Assembly (NCBI GenBank): GCA_015852425.1
Contig: JAAAIG010000326.1
Location: forward strand, 1 to 34,595
Direction: 5' to 3'
DNA from: Gryganskiella cystojenkinii
Taxonomy: Eukaryota; Mortierellomycota; Mortierellomycetes; Mortierellales; Mortierellaceae
DNA length: 34,595 bases
Shown here in pieces: positions 8,401 to 18,298 of this stretch. Both the position numbers and the translations under genes were made by a program. Every line of letters starts with the position of its first letter. Within the stretch, counting starts at the first letter, position 1. Below the pieces are notes generated by a model. It was not told where the DNA came from. It searched no databases and saw only the letters and a list, made by a program, of their open reading frames with translations.

Positions 8401-11400
8401 ACAGCTGGAGCGGACCTGAAGCTGGATGAAGTTTGCTCTGCTGCGTTGACAAGAGTTCGGCGTCCAGTAGTATTGACATGAGCAGCCTCGTCGTCAACAT
8501 TACCGCAATCATCGTCATCAGACAAGCCATATTCTGAAAAGTGCTCGACTCGGAACGTCCAAGTACCCTTCTCAGTCACAAAATCCATGAACGTGGTCTC
8601 ACTCTGGCGCTTGAGACGCTTAAGGTGCTGAGCATACAGGGGGTTTGATTTGTCGAACTTGATGGGCTCGCGTGTGCGCTTGTCGAGAGGCCAGCAACGA
8701 TCCAGTGAGATAATGGCTGGGACGTTCATGCCTTGACCGCGCGGAGGCTTGTTGTGTTCGTCCGGATAGACCTTGCAGACTTTGTGAGAGAACACAACGA
8801 TGTGGCCGCAGATTGAAGACAGGGAGGGGACAGTTGTCAGGTCCACAGGCTCCAAAAAGTCAACACTTCCGTATTCAGGGAGGCCGACCCTGAAGTTCCT
8901 GACACTTTGTAGCTCCGAGCGCGTCATCTTGCGCAATTCCTCGAGGGAGGGCTCCATCCAGTACTCGCCTTGGACCTTGTCCGATTGGGTCACTACAGAG
9001 TGAGAGGGTGTTTCAAGGCGACTAGCGGCTGTGGTCTGTGATCCAAAACCAGACGATTTAAAGTCGGCGGTATTGCTAGGCGCTCCCAAAGACGGACGGT
9101 CGGAAGTCGAGCGTCCACGGAAGATCGATTCTGCAGCAGTAGACTCAAGTGCCGAGTTGAAGGTCACTCCGTGACTACTCGTTCCATTTGGGACCTGTTG
9201 ATGGTCACCAGCATCCTGCCCGCGTGGCTTCAATTCCAACTTCTTGACGCTCCTACGGGGTGCGTACTCATCGGAGGAAAAGGCAGAGTCATCGTTGATA
9301 CCATCCAATAGCAAAAGGGTCTTTCTACCAACAGAAAGATCGCCGGCCGAGGATACGCTGGACGAGAACGTCGCCGTTGAGGCGGGTCGAAGACGAATTT
9401 GGCTGTGTCGCGGACTGAAACGAACAGGTGGAATATGCGCTGGAAGTTTTTGCGCGGGCTCGGTACGAGACAGGACCGCAGGTTGCGACTTGGAGGCCGG
9501 TGCAGTTGAGTCTCTCTGGAAGAGTGGATTATCGCCATAGATGTTGCCGTTAATAGAAGCTACCATGGCAGGCTGGGCGGCTGCGGTGTTGGCGGCAACC
9601 CCTCCGAACAAGCCAGTGCCCGTAGTACTTGCTCCAAAAGGACCCCCAGTTGCCCCGCCGGCTCCAAAGAGAGATGTCGTAGGAGCGGCAGCACCAAACG
9701 ATGGTGCAGCACCGAATGTGGAGGTACCAGCTCCGCCAAACAGTCCACCAGCGGTTGCTGGTTTAGCTGCGCCGAAGAGACCGGTCGATGCTGTTGATGT
9801 GCCAAAGGCTGGCGCAGCGGTAGCTCCACCACCGCCAAACAGACCCGTGGAGCCAGCTGATGAAGCTGGAAAGAGTGAAGAGCTTCCTGTGGCGCCACCA
9901 AAGAGACCTGAGCCGGCACCTGATGCTGCCGGGGCGGATCCGAACCCTGAAAAGGTAGGTGCGGCCGTCGAGGTAGCAGGGGCTCCAAAGAGAGAGGTAG
10001 TTGCTGGCTTGGCCGCTCCGAATGCGCCTCCCCCTAAGGAACCAAAGCCAAGGCCAGTAGAAGCAGGGGCAGCCGATGCTGCTGGTGCACCAAATCCTCC
10101 AAATGCAGTCGTGGCGCCAGCTGCTGGAGCTCCAAAGGCAGAGGTGGTTCCAGCTGCAGAGGGAGCCCCAAACAACCCAGTCGAGGCGGGAGCAGCCCCA
10201 AATGCGCCTGTTGCGCCGCCAAAACCGGAGCTAGGCTGACTTGTAGCTGTTGTGCCAAAGCCTCCAAACCCGGTTGCAGGCTTGGTCGCATTGGCACCGA
10301 ATCCTCCGCCTGAGCCAAAGCCTCCAGTCGTCGCTGTAGAGCCAAAGCCTGTTGTAGTCGGTGCTCCAAATGCTGAGGTGGCCGAACCGAATCCAGTGGT
10401 TGGGGCTGTAGCCTGGGCACCGAAACCTGTTGCGGCAGTCGTCGTTTGTCCAAAGCCAGCTCCGGAACCAAAGCCAGTGGCAGCAGTATTACCGAATCCA
10501 GTTGATCCGCTTCCAAAACCACCAAGAGTTGATGGCTGGGCACCAAAGCCTGTCGCAGGCTGTGCGCCGAATCCGGAGGCCGCGGGTTGCTGTTGTTGCG
10601 CTCCAAAGCCACCTGTAGCGCCAAAGCCGCCGGCCTGTCCAGGGAATTTGCGACCCTGCTGGTAGTCTTGAAGGCGAAGTTCCTATTTTGAGTGAAGATG
10701 ATTTGATAGGCCTGTTAATTGAATATGCGCATAGAGAGCACCTTGAGAAGGAAAAGAAATAAATTTCCGTGTCGAGATATACATTCTTACCTCAAAGGAA
10801 TATCCCCGATAAGCGGGCATCGCTGTGATACTTTGATAGTGACTTTTTTGTCCAGTTGACGTTTCGGTCTCGATATAAGGTGCAAATGCGGGGTTCACAG
10901 TGCCGGTTCCTTGGGATGTGCCACCCATGGCACTGCCTCCCAGCATACCTCCACCACCACCAAATGCGCTCGTAGTACCTGTAAAAACCCCGACAGTTTT
11001 GCCACAAGTTAGTTGCACATTTTTACTCGTGGAGTGTTTGATTGATCGCGTCGTTGCACCAAATGAAGACGGAGCCTTACCACCAAAGCCGGTGCTAGTG
11101 TTTTGCCCGAATCCTGTCGGCTGTGCTCCGAATCCTGTTGTGGTCGGCTTGGCCCCGAATGCGGATCCTGAACCAAATCCACCGGGTGCAGTTGAAGAGG
11201 CTAAAAAGAGCAATTTTTTTGGGGGGAAAAAAGGAAAGGGATAGTTAGTACAGCTTTTCTCAGCAACTGTAGATGTTGTCGGTTAGATCGACTGAGGCGC
11301 ATGGGGCACCATTCTTACATCCAAATCCGCCGAATCCTCCTGTGCTCGCAGGTGTACTTGTGGCTAAACGGGAAGAAATTTTTTGACCAGCAATATTTAG

Positions 11401-11966
11401 TCCGCGGACTGGTTGACAAGAATTGAAGTGCTGGCGTGAGCAAGAAGTTGTCACTTACCTCCAAAAGTTGAGCCTCCAAAACCTGTCTGAGGCTGTGCTT
11501 GTGCACCGAATCCTGTGGAAGAGCCTCCAAAACCGCCTGGAAAATGAAGAGAGAGAAGATAGTAATGTAAAAATGGCATGAGATATGGTGTGGTGCAGAA
11601 GTACGACAATTTTTGAAATCAGGAAAATGCATTACCTCCTCCAAAGCCGCTGGTGGCAGGTGCAGCACCGAACGCGCTCGTCGTTGGCGCGGCTCCGAAT
11701 CCTGCGGTTTGGTTAGCACCACCAAAACCAGTGTTACCAGCTGCTCCAAAGCCTCCTCCAGCTGGAGCACCAAAAGAGCCTAATGAGAGATTGAGAGATG
11801 AAGAAAATATGGATTAGCTGGTGGATAGAAATGAGCCTAATCAAATCACAGGCCTTCATCTTTATATCTTACTTGTTGATCCAAATGTGTTTTGACCAGT
11901 TCCGAATCCAGCGCTCTGTTGCTGCTGACCACCAAAGCCGCCAGCGTTGAATCCCGAGTTGAACAT
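5463..11966 (-). CDS. NUP98: Nup98-Nup96 nucleoporin precursor (10 exons, 1790 aa), self-cleaving
   Basis: Exons: 11873-11966, 11636-11779, 11459-11536, 11319-11363, 11081-11200, 10791-10978, 8130-10682, 7618-7823, 5683-7498, 5463-5591; every junction keeps phase. The N-terminal part is made of FG/GLFG repeats (FGAP, GFGA, GLFGGA), with a GLEBS-like Rae1/Gle2-binding segment (YQSITAMPAYRGYSFE plus ELRLQDYQQGRK) split by an intron. The nucleoporin autopeptidase domain spans about residues 797-938 (YWMEPSLEEL ... GTWTFRVEHFS). It ends in the His-Phe-Ser signature, so cleavage between F938 and S939 should release Nup98 (about 938 aa) and Nup96 (about 852 aa). The Nup96 half starts acidic (SEYGLSDDDD) and contains GRSCRVGWGPNG and the helical solenoid (LLSQSCRGS, LGLWEWAVFVALHL). 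Nup98 lines the pore channel; Nup96 joins the Y-complex. Clear family match. The acceptor at 7823 is the least certain junction. Confidence 0.93.
8535..8540 (-). other. Predicted autoproteolytic cleavage site (F|S) of the Nup98-96 precursor
   Basis: Codons TTT (8538-8540) and TCA (8535-8537) encode the Phe-Ser of the VEHFSEYG segment. In the nucleoporin autopeptidase family the Ser after HF is the nucleophile for an N-to-O acyl shift. The His, Phe and Ser are all present. Confidence 0.85.
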
Positions 11967-12766
11967 TTTTTATCTTGGTTCGTATCGATTCGGTCGGACA
12001 AACAAGCAGGCAAAGGTTCTACTCAGTGACACGACGATTGGGGCGATCGATGAAAACTGTCCGGGTCTTGTTGGAAAGTATTACGAACGCGTTGTGGGTA
12101 CGTAGTGTCGATGTTGTCTCCTGTGGATGAGAGAAGGAGAATAAGATCTATGAACTGTGAATACGAAAGGAAAGTAAGGGGAGGAAAGGAATGGGGTCGT
12201 GAAGGGTAGTGGACGATGGAGGATAAGAGAACAGATGGAGGGAGAGAGGAAGGATGATCGCGCTCTCCTTTTATTTAATTGATTAAAAAAAAGATTTGTT
12301 GATGCGAAAACAGAAAAAGTGCTCTGCCACTGTCCATGCAGGTCAGCTGACAAATTGGAAAAACTGGGTGGCGCGGCAGTATTTGCCCTTATAAAACACG
12401 GTGACGCAGTATTTCTTTTAAGGGGTGTGGCCCAAGCTCAGTTATTTTTGGCCATCGCGTCCACGCGGTTGTTGCCTTTCTCTCCAAAACCTGTCCGCTT
12501 GAGAGTGTTGGACTCGAATCGACACAAATAGAACACAAAGTGCGGCGTCTCTGCCTCAATCGAGCCTGGTGTATGATGACAAGGCAGACAAAAAATAAAA
12601 ATAAAGTCAAAAGCGTTCCTCGAGTTGCACGAACAAAAGGCCGTCGCATCCCTAGGCCGCCTCTTCTCTTTTTATTTTTGTTCTTTTTACCTTTTTGTTC
12701 AACTCATACTTTCTGCCTTCATTGACATACAACCACTCTCCTCTTCTTTCGAAAAACATCGATAAC
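11967..12766. promoter_or_regulatory. Divergent intergenic region between Nup98-96 and the Kre9-like gene
   Basis: 800 bp shared by two head-to-head genes. Towards the nucleoporin it is CT-rich on the minus strand (12130-12250). A TTATAAAA box at 12389-12396 faces the plus strand, but about 370 nt from the ATG. Just before 12767 there is a T/C-rich leader. No gene is supported inside. Confidence 0.5.
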
Positions 12767-13129
12767 ATGTCGTCCTCTCTGAACCATCTCACTCTCACCA
12801 GCCCCAAGCAAGACGATGTCTATCAAGTGGGTGACATTATCCACGTCAAGGCCAATCTTCAGGGCGGCACTAAGAGTGAGCTTTGGAAAAAGAACCCCAA
12901 GGTCAAGCTCACTTTGCGCAAGAACCTTGCTCACCCCGGTGGGGAGGACATTGTTGGCTACGTCTATGTTCGCGACCTCGTCCACGACGGTTTCAAGTTC
13001 AAGGTCCTGAAAAAGTACCTTGTTATCTCCAAGAGGACTTCTTACTCCGTCCTTGCCTCCTGGGAGGACCAAGGTGCAGCTCAGTCCACTGAGTCGGGTG
13101 TCTTTAAACTTGAAAAGAAAAGTGGTTGA
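12767..13129 (+). CDS. Small Kre9/KNH-like Ig-fold domain protein (120 aa), no signal peptide
   Basis: Single exon. The start at 12767 is the first ATG after a CT-rich leader; the frame is open further upstream but has no ATG. The sequence opens LTLTSPKQDDVYQVGD, like the 'SP..G..Y..G..' entry of the fungal Kre9/KNH (Ser-Thr-rich GPI-anchored) N-terminal beta-sandwich domain. It continues with alternating strands (KVKLTLRKN, VGYVYVRDL, YLVISKRTSYSVLASWED) and ends FKLEKKSG. The family is normally secreted, with a signal peptide and a Ser/Thr-rich GPI tail. Both are missing here, so this is a bare domain predicted to be cytosolic or unconventionally exported. Convergent with MON1. The family call rests on fold-like motifs and is moderate. 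Confidence 0.6.
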   Translation: MSSSLNHLTLTSPKQDDVYQVGDIIHVKANLQGGTKSELWKKNPKVKLTLRKNLAHPGGEDIVGYVYVRDLVHDGFKFKVLKKYLVISKRTSYSVLASWEDQGAAQSTESGVFKLEKKSG

Positions 13130-13173
13130 CGATAGTAACATCCCCAATGGTTATCAAGGCAAATTATGTGCGA

Positions 13174-13179
13174 AATAAA
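13174..13179 (+). terminator. Candidate poly(A) signal of the Kre9-like gene
   Basis: AATAAA lies 45 nt after the stop codon. It sits only 6 nt from the MON1 stop codon on the opposite strand, so the two 3' UTRs very likely overlap. Confidence 0.5.
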
Positions 13180-13184
13180 TTACT

Positions 13185-15779
13185 TTACTTGAACTTTTCA
13201 AAGCTCGGAGAGTTGAGAATAAGAAGACTATCTTCCTGCTTACGAATCCATTTCAGCAGTTTGTTTGACATCAACACCACTGCGCTCTTGGATACCAGCG
13301 GGCCAAATGCAACATACAACTCAAACGCGGAAGTGACCTATTTTTGCAACAAGAGGGAAACAAACAAAAGAAAGACAGAAAAATTGAAAAATGCGTCAGA
13401 AACGACATTTTCGACTTTGTATCAACCAGCAAAGAGAGAATGGTCCAGATCTCAAAGGTATCCTTACCCAACCGAGCATAGTTTCGTGTTCACCAGAGTG
13501 AAAAAGAAGTTTTAAGGGTCGCGACTTTCGATGCATCCTTTCGTTCATGTGTTTGTATTGCCGCAAAAGCCTCTTCTTGGCAGATAGCGAGGTGTAGGGC
13601 TCTGTCAACTCTGGCATCGTGAACTGAACGTGGGTCCTGGATTTGTACAGGAAATGTCGCAAGCCTGGAATACTTGTGTCACCTATTGACAGAAAAATAG
13701 AGGTTAAGAAGGAGAGAAAAGGGTCCCCATCAAAACACATTCTTGTTTTTGACTGAACAAATAATTAAAAGGTGCGCCTTACTCGCATTAAATCCGCCCC
13801 TGGTTCCTGCCGCCGCACAGTCCTCCAGCGATTTCAACATGCCGCCTGCCTCCATTCCCTCGACTACGTTTTTTTTAACCTGAGACATTTCGAAAAAACT
13901 GTCCTTGTCTGGTGAGATCAACAGCATGCACACGTTCGTCGCAATATAGCAAATATACGCATGCAAAAAGCTCTTGTTGTTGAACTTTGGTAGGCAAATG
14001 GGCGTCCAAGATTCGGAGCTTTCGAATGTTGTCGACCCTGAGAGAAGGTTGAAAATCAGGTGTAGATCCGAGGGATGAAGCGAGTGTGTCCGTGGTCGTA
14101 ATAGAGTAATCAATTGAGTTGGCGTCAACAATAATGCATACAGCAGAGACTAAATTGTNNNNNNNNNNAAAGAGATATAATGCGTTAAGGATGAAGGACC
14201 GAAAGAACCCGTGGGCAGAGTAACAGTAACAGAACACTGGACTTTGGAGTTGAGGCGAAAGTACCTTGCACTTTGCTCGTCCAAGGACGCCACCGACTTT
14301 GTCGCGCAACTCCTTTGGCATGGTCAAGCACTGGATCGCGCCTAGCATGAAACCCGGGTAAGAGTTCATCAGCTTGCCAAGACTGTCCAGAAATATTTCC
14401 GTGCCGCCAATGAGTCCTCTCAGGTCAAAGTTGTTCCGTTGCTCGAATATCCGTGTCATCTGCGAGTGTGTCAAGACGCTGATAATCTGTGAATACAAAT
14501 AGCCCAGCTGGTCTCGGAGCTAATAAAACAGAAGAAAGAAGATATTGTTACATCTAAAGATACGGAGATCTGACGAGCATTTTTTCTTCTTGGTTGCAAT
14601 CCTGATGTTAACCCGTAAAAAGTGCCATGTCATATTTTTGTGAAAATATACGAACCTGCGACTCTGACTCTCCGGTACGCGAGACCGCCACAAGGTACAG
14701 AGGCGATTTTATAAGAAACACAAACCTGTGCTGCCCAGCATTAATGCACCTGAGTGAGTCCTCGTTGTCGGCAAAGAAGCTGATCAAGGCTTGAATGACG
14801 CCCATATAACTTGATATCCTTGACTCATCGCCATATCGCGCATAGATGGGCTTCCCTGCGCTACTGAGGATAAAGAAGTGTTTCCGGTGAGCGGTCCAGG
14901 CGCCGGTCGTATGGTCTTCATCCCCGTAGTGTTTTTGGTATCCACCATGATTGTTGGAGATGTCGTCCGAGTCGTATGATTTGGCAGAGGCTGTCCTGCG
15001 GAGACGAGATGTGGGCCGACTGCTCGCCACGGATTTGTTTTCCAGTATCTTGAGCTTGTCTAAAAGCGTGTCACGTTCTTAAAATTAGAAATCGCTTCGC
15101 CGCCATGTCACGATAACATCAACACGAAAGCTTCCCAAATTCATCTCTTACCGCGAGCCTGTGCGGGGTCGAGAGTGGCTTCAATGCGTGCATCCGAACT
15201 GGAGGTACTGCCTGCTTCACTGCCAAGATCCTGCTCGCCTAAGTGTTGTCGGTAACCTTTGTTTCGGTTGGCTTCTTGATCTTGCTCCTCAATCTCTTTC
15301 AGCGCCTCAAGCGCCGTATGCCCAGTAGTCGTCCCCTCGTCCGTCACCTGATGTCGTCCCGCCAGGAACGGCGTTCCTTCCTTGCGTTCACTTTCTGTAT
15401 CTGTCAAACGACCATCAACATCCTCGCTGGTCTCGGAAGCTTCATCGAGGTCTTGAGTCAATCCTGTGCTTTGGAGCCTGGCGCGGAGCGCTTGTCGAGA
15501 AGGATGGAGTGCATAACCCTTGGACGGATGGTCGGGTGAGGACGGCAGCATGAACCCATCCCCTGGGAGGGACTCTGGTGCATGCTGTTGCTGGGACTGT
15601 TGACCAAAGACTAGAGCAGTCGTCGGTCTTGATTTCGAAGGCATAAGACGCGGCGAGGTCGCAGACTGGATGGGTGAGGGAAATGTTGATAAAGAGGATG
15701 GGGTAGGAGTAGTGAGTGATGGGGAACCAGTCTGATGTCCGACTGAAGACGACGAAGATGAGCCACCCGAGGAGCTCAT
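13185..15779 (-). CDS. MON1: MON1, vacuolar fusion Rab7-GEF subunit (6 exons, 673 aa)
   Basis: Exons: 15152-15779, 14656-15059, 14265-14519, 13783-14149, 13468-13682, 13185-13337; phases agree throughout. The first about 265 residues are disordered (Ser/Thr/Gln-rich, acidic). The longin core starts with HRKHFFILSSAGKPIYARYG, diagnostic for Mon1. It is followed by RGLIGGTEIFLDSL, HSLHPSDLHLIFNL, ESWTPICLPKFNNKSFLHAY, LLLISPDKDSFFEM and the C-terminal FELYVAFGPLVSK ... LLKWIRKQEDSLLIL. Mon1 pairs with Ccz1 as the guanine-nucleotide exchange factor that recruits Rab7/Ypt7 to late endosomes and vacuoles. A run of 10 N lies in intron 3, outside coding sequence. The donor after exon 2 (GTTCGT) is weak. 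An in-frame ATG upstream, near 15885, could add an N-terminal extension, but the CT-rich leader favours 15779. Confidence 0.93.
14159..14168. other. Assembly gap (10 N) in MON1 intron 3
   Basis: Ten N bases sit between the exon 3 donor at 14264 and the exon 4 acceptor at 14150-14151. A run of exactly ten is likely a placeholder of unknown true length. The coding sequence on either side is intact. Confidence 0.95.
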
Positions 15780-16193
15780 TATTATCGATGGCGTTGAAGG
15801 AGATGAAAAGAGAGAACAAATTGAAACGAACAAACTGTGCAAAGTGTGATTGAACAGAAGTTGGAAAGAGTCCTTCGGTTCCATTATTAGTTCAAAAAAA
15901 ATGGCATAACAAAACACGACACACCACGCGCGTGTTTGCCTTCCACATCCCGTCGTTTTTTTTCTTTTTTTGGAGGGTGCTTTATTCTTCTTGAATGGTT
16001 GAACAAATCATTGACTCGATTTTTTCTTTAAAAAAACGGCCAAATAAAGAAGGAGATAAAACTAACTGTGCGAACAATACGCGCGCAACGAGGTGTGTGT
16101 TTGGGGCTTAAAAATATACAAGTGTTGAATATGTTACAAGTTGAATTGGTCATGCGTTATTTTAGAAGAGGGGCGCCCGCAAGACCGCTACAT
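15780..16193. promoter_or_regulatory. MON1 promoter and SAHH 3' flank
   Basis: 414 bp without a gene. TTTATT at 15981-15986 is AATAAA on the minus strand, a candidate poly(A) signal for the SAHH gene. The 70 bp next to the MON1 ATG are CT-rich on the minus strand, as expected for a leader. Confidence 0.4.
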
Positions 16194-17838
16194 TTAGTAG
16201 CGGTAGTGCTCAGGCTTGAAGGGACCCTCAGGGTTAAGGCCGAGGTACTCAGACTGGACAGGGGTCAACTTGGTGAGCTTGACACCAATCTTGGCCAAGT
16301 GAGAGGCAGCAACCTCCTCGTCGAGCTTCTTGGGCAACATGTGGACGCCCAAGGGGTACGACTCAATGTCGGTCCAGAGAGCAATCTGGGCCAAAACCTG
16401 GTTCGAGAACGAGTTGGACATGACGAACGAGGGGTGACCGGTGGCGCATCCCAAGTTGACGAGACGACCCTCAGCCAAGAGGATGATGTGGTTGCCAGAG
16501 GCGACCTGGAAACGGTCAACCTGGGGCTTGATGTTGACATGGTTGACAGCGTTCTTCTTCAACCAAGCGACATCGAGCTCAATATCAAAGTGTCCAATGT
16601 TGCAGACAATAGAATCATCCTTCATGACAGTGAAGTGCTCGCCGCGGATAATGTCACGGCATCCAGTGGTGGTGACAAAGATGTTGGCCTCCTTGACGGC
16701 CTCCTCCATAGTGGTGACCTCGTAACCCTCCATGGCGGCCTGGAGAGCGTTGATGGGGTCGATCTCAGTGACGATGACACGGGCACCCATACCCTTGAGG
16801 GCAGCAGCGGAACCCTTGCCAACATCACCGTAACCGGCAACGACAGCGACCTTTCCGGCAATCATGACATCGGTGGCACGCTTGATTCCGTCAATGAGGG
16901 ACTCGCGGCATCCGTACAAGTTGTCGAACTTGGACTTGGTGACAGAGTCGTTGACGTTGATAGCGGGAACCTTGAGCTTGTTCTCCTTGAGCATCTTGTA
17001 CAAGTGGTGAACACCGGTGGTGGTCTCCTCAGAGATACCCTTGATCTCGGCGAGGAGCTTGGGGTGAGACTCGTGGATGAGGGTGGTCAAATCACCACCA
17101 TCGTCCAAGATCAGGTTGGGGCCCTTGCCATCCTTGAAGGCAAGGAGCTGCTGCTCGAGGCACCACATGTATTCCTCGTCGGTCTCACCCTTCCAGGCAA
17201 AGACCTATTAACGAACGATAATAATTAAACGACAGTGAGAGATTTGATTAGTCATGATGTCAATTATTCGACTTGAAGGGGGGGGGGGATGTAGAAATAT
17301 ATAACTTACAGGGACACCGGACTCAGCAATGGCGGCAGCGGCGTGATCCTGGGTGGAGAAGATGTTGCAGGAAGTCCAGGTAACTTCGGCACCGAGGGCA
17401 GTCAAGGTCTCGATCAAGACTGCGGTCTGGATGGTCATGTGGAGAGAGCCGGCGATGCGGGCACCCTTGAGGACCTGCTGGGGACCGTACTTCTGACGGA
17501 GAGCGATGAGACCGGGCATCTCGTTCTCGGCGAGCTCGATTTCCTTGCGACCGAAAGCAGCAAGGGAGATATCAGCTAAACGTTGCGACCATAAAATAGA
17601 GAAGGGCTATTAATTTCTAAAGGATTCTTATTGCAGATGCTCTTGTGGATCAGGAAGAAATGAGGTGTGCGCGGGACTAGGATGATCTTGGGAATACGAG
17701 CTGACTTGGTCAGCCCATTCCACAAAAGACATAAGGCTCTTCCCAATTGAAGATTGAAGAGTGGTGAGAACGAATATGGGTGGATAACACAAAGATAGGG
17801 GGAAGTGGGGAGCAATACATACCGACTTTGTAGACCAT
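16194..17838 (-). CDS. SAH1: S-adenosylhomocysteine hydrolase (3 exons, 430 aa)
   Basis: Exons: 17823-17838 (only 16 nt: MVYKV plus one base), 17310-17575, 16194-17204. Reversibly hydrolyses S-adenosylhomocysteine to adenosine and homocysteine, relieving product inhibition of methyltransferases; cytosolic NAD-bound tetramer. Visible family blocks: MPGLIALR at the N-terminus, [47 protein letters not shown], the NAD-binding [17 protein letters not shown] at about 216-232, [15 protein letters not shown], and the terminal PEHYRY, whose Lys/Tyr reach the neighbouring subunit. The length is normal. The tiny first exon followed by a long intron (17576-17822) is supported by exact phase and by the conserved MVYKVAD start. 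High-confidence family match. Confidence 0.97.
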
Positions 17839-18298
17839 TGTGATGAAGTTTTCTGGGGGGAGGTGTGGGAGTGAAAAGGAGTGTGAGAAACAAAGAGAAA
17901 AGAAAAAAAAGGGACGCGAAGCCGTCCTTCTTTTCAATATTTATCTTTGTTCGATTCGCTTCTTTATTGTGACTGTCATTTTTAGACGCTCATTTCACAT
18001 GCGATTGCCCGTCGAAACTCCTTCGCCGCCCCACGACACGGCAATCCAGAGGCTGTTTGGTTGGGAAATAGATCGTGAGACGACCCAGTCAAACCTTCTA
18101 GTGGAGGGAGGGCGCATGCAGCTGCGAACAGAAGGGGCAAACCTATCGAATACCCCCCACATAATTTACAAACTTGCAACCTTCTCATGGCTGCCAATTG
18201 CTCTCAAGAACTCGAACTCGTTTTCATTTTTTTGTATACCCCATCATTTTTATCACGTACAGGAGAAGTTGACTGTCGCATACGTGTTTTGGTTGTTC
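17839..18298. promoter_or_regulatory. SAHH promoter and HemW-like 3' flank
   Basis: 460 bp. On the minus strand the 80 bases before the SAHH ATG are CT-rich (leader). No coding feature is supported; ORFs here lack family signal. Confidence 0.4.

Noticed and set aside
9541..10239. Pro/Ala-rich plus-strand ORF (232 aa) and its neighbour at 10252-10665
   Set aside because: They are the antisense reading of FG-repeat codons in Nup98.
16068..17228. 386-aa plus-strand ORF antisense to the SAHH gene
   Set aside because: It mirrors the codon bias of a highly conserved gene on the other strand and has no family features. The minus strand encodes SAHH beyond doubt.
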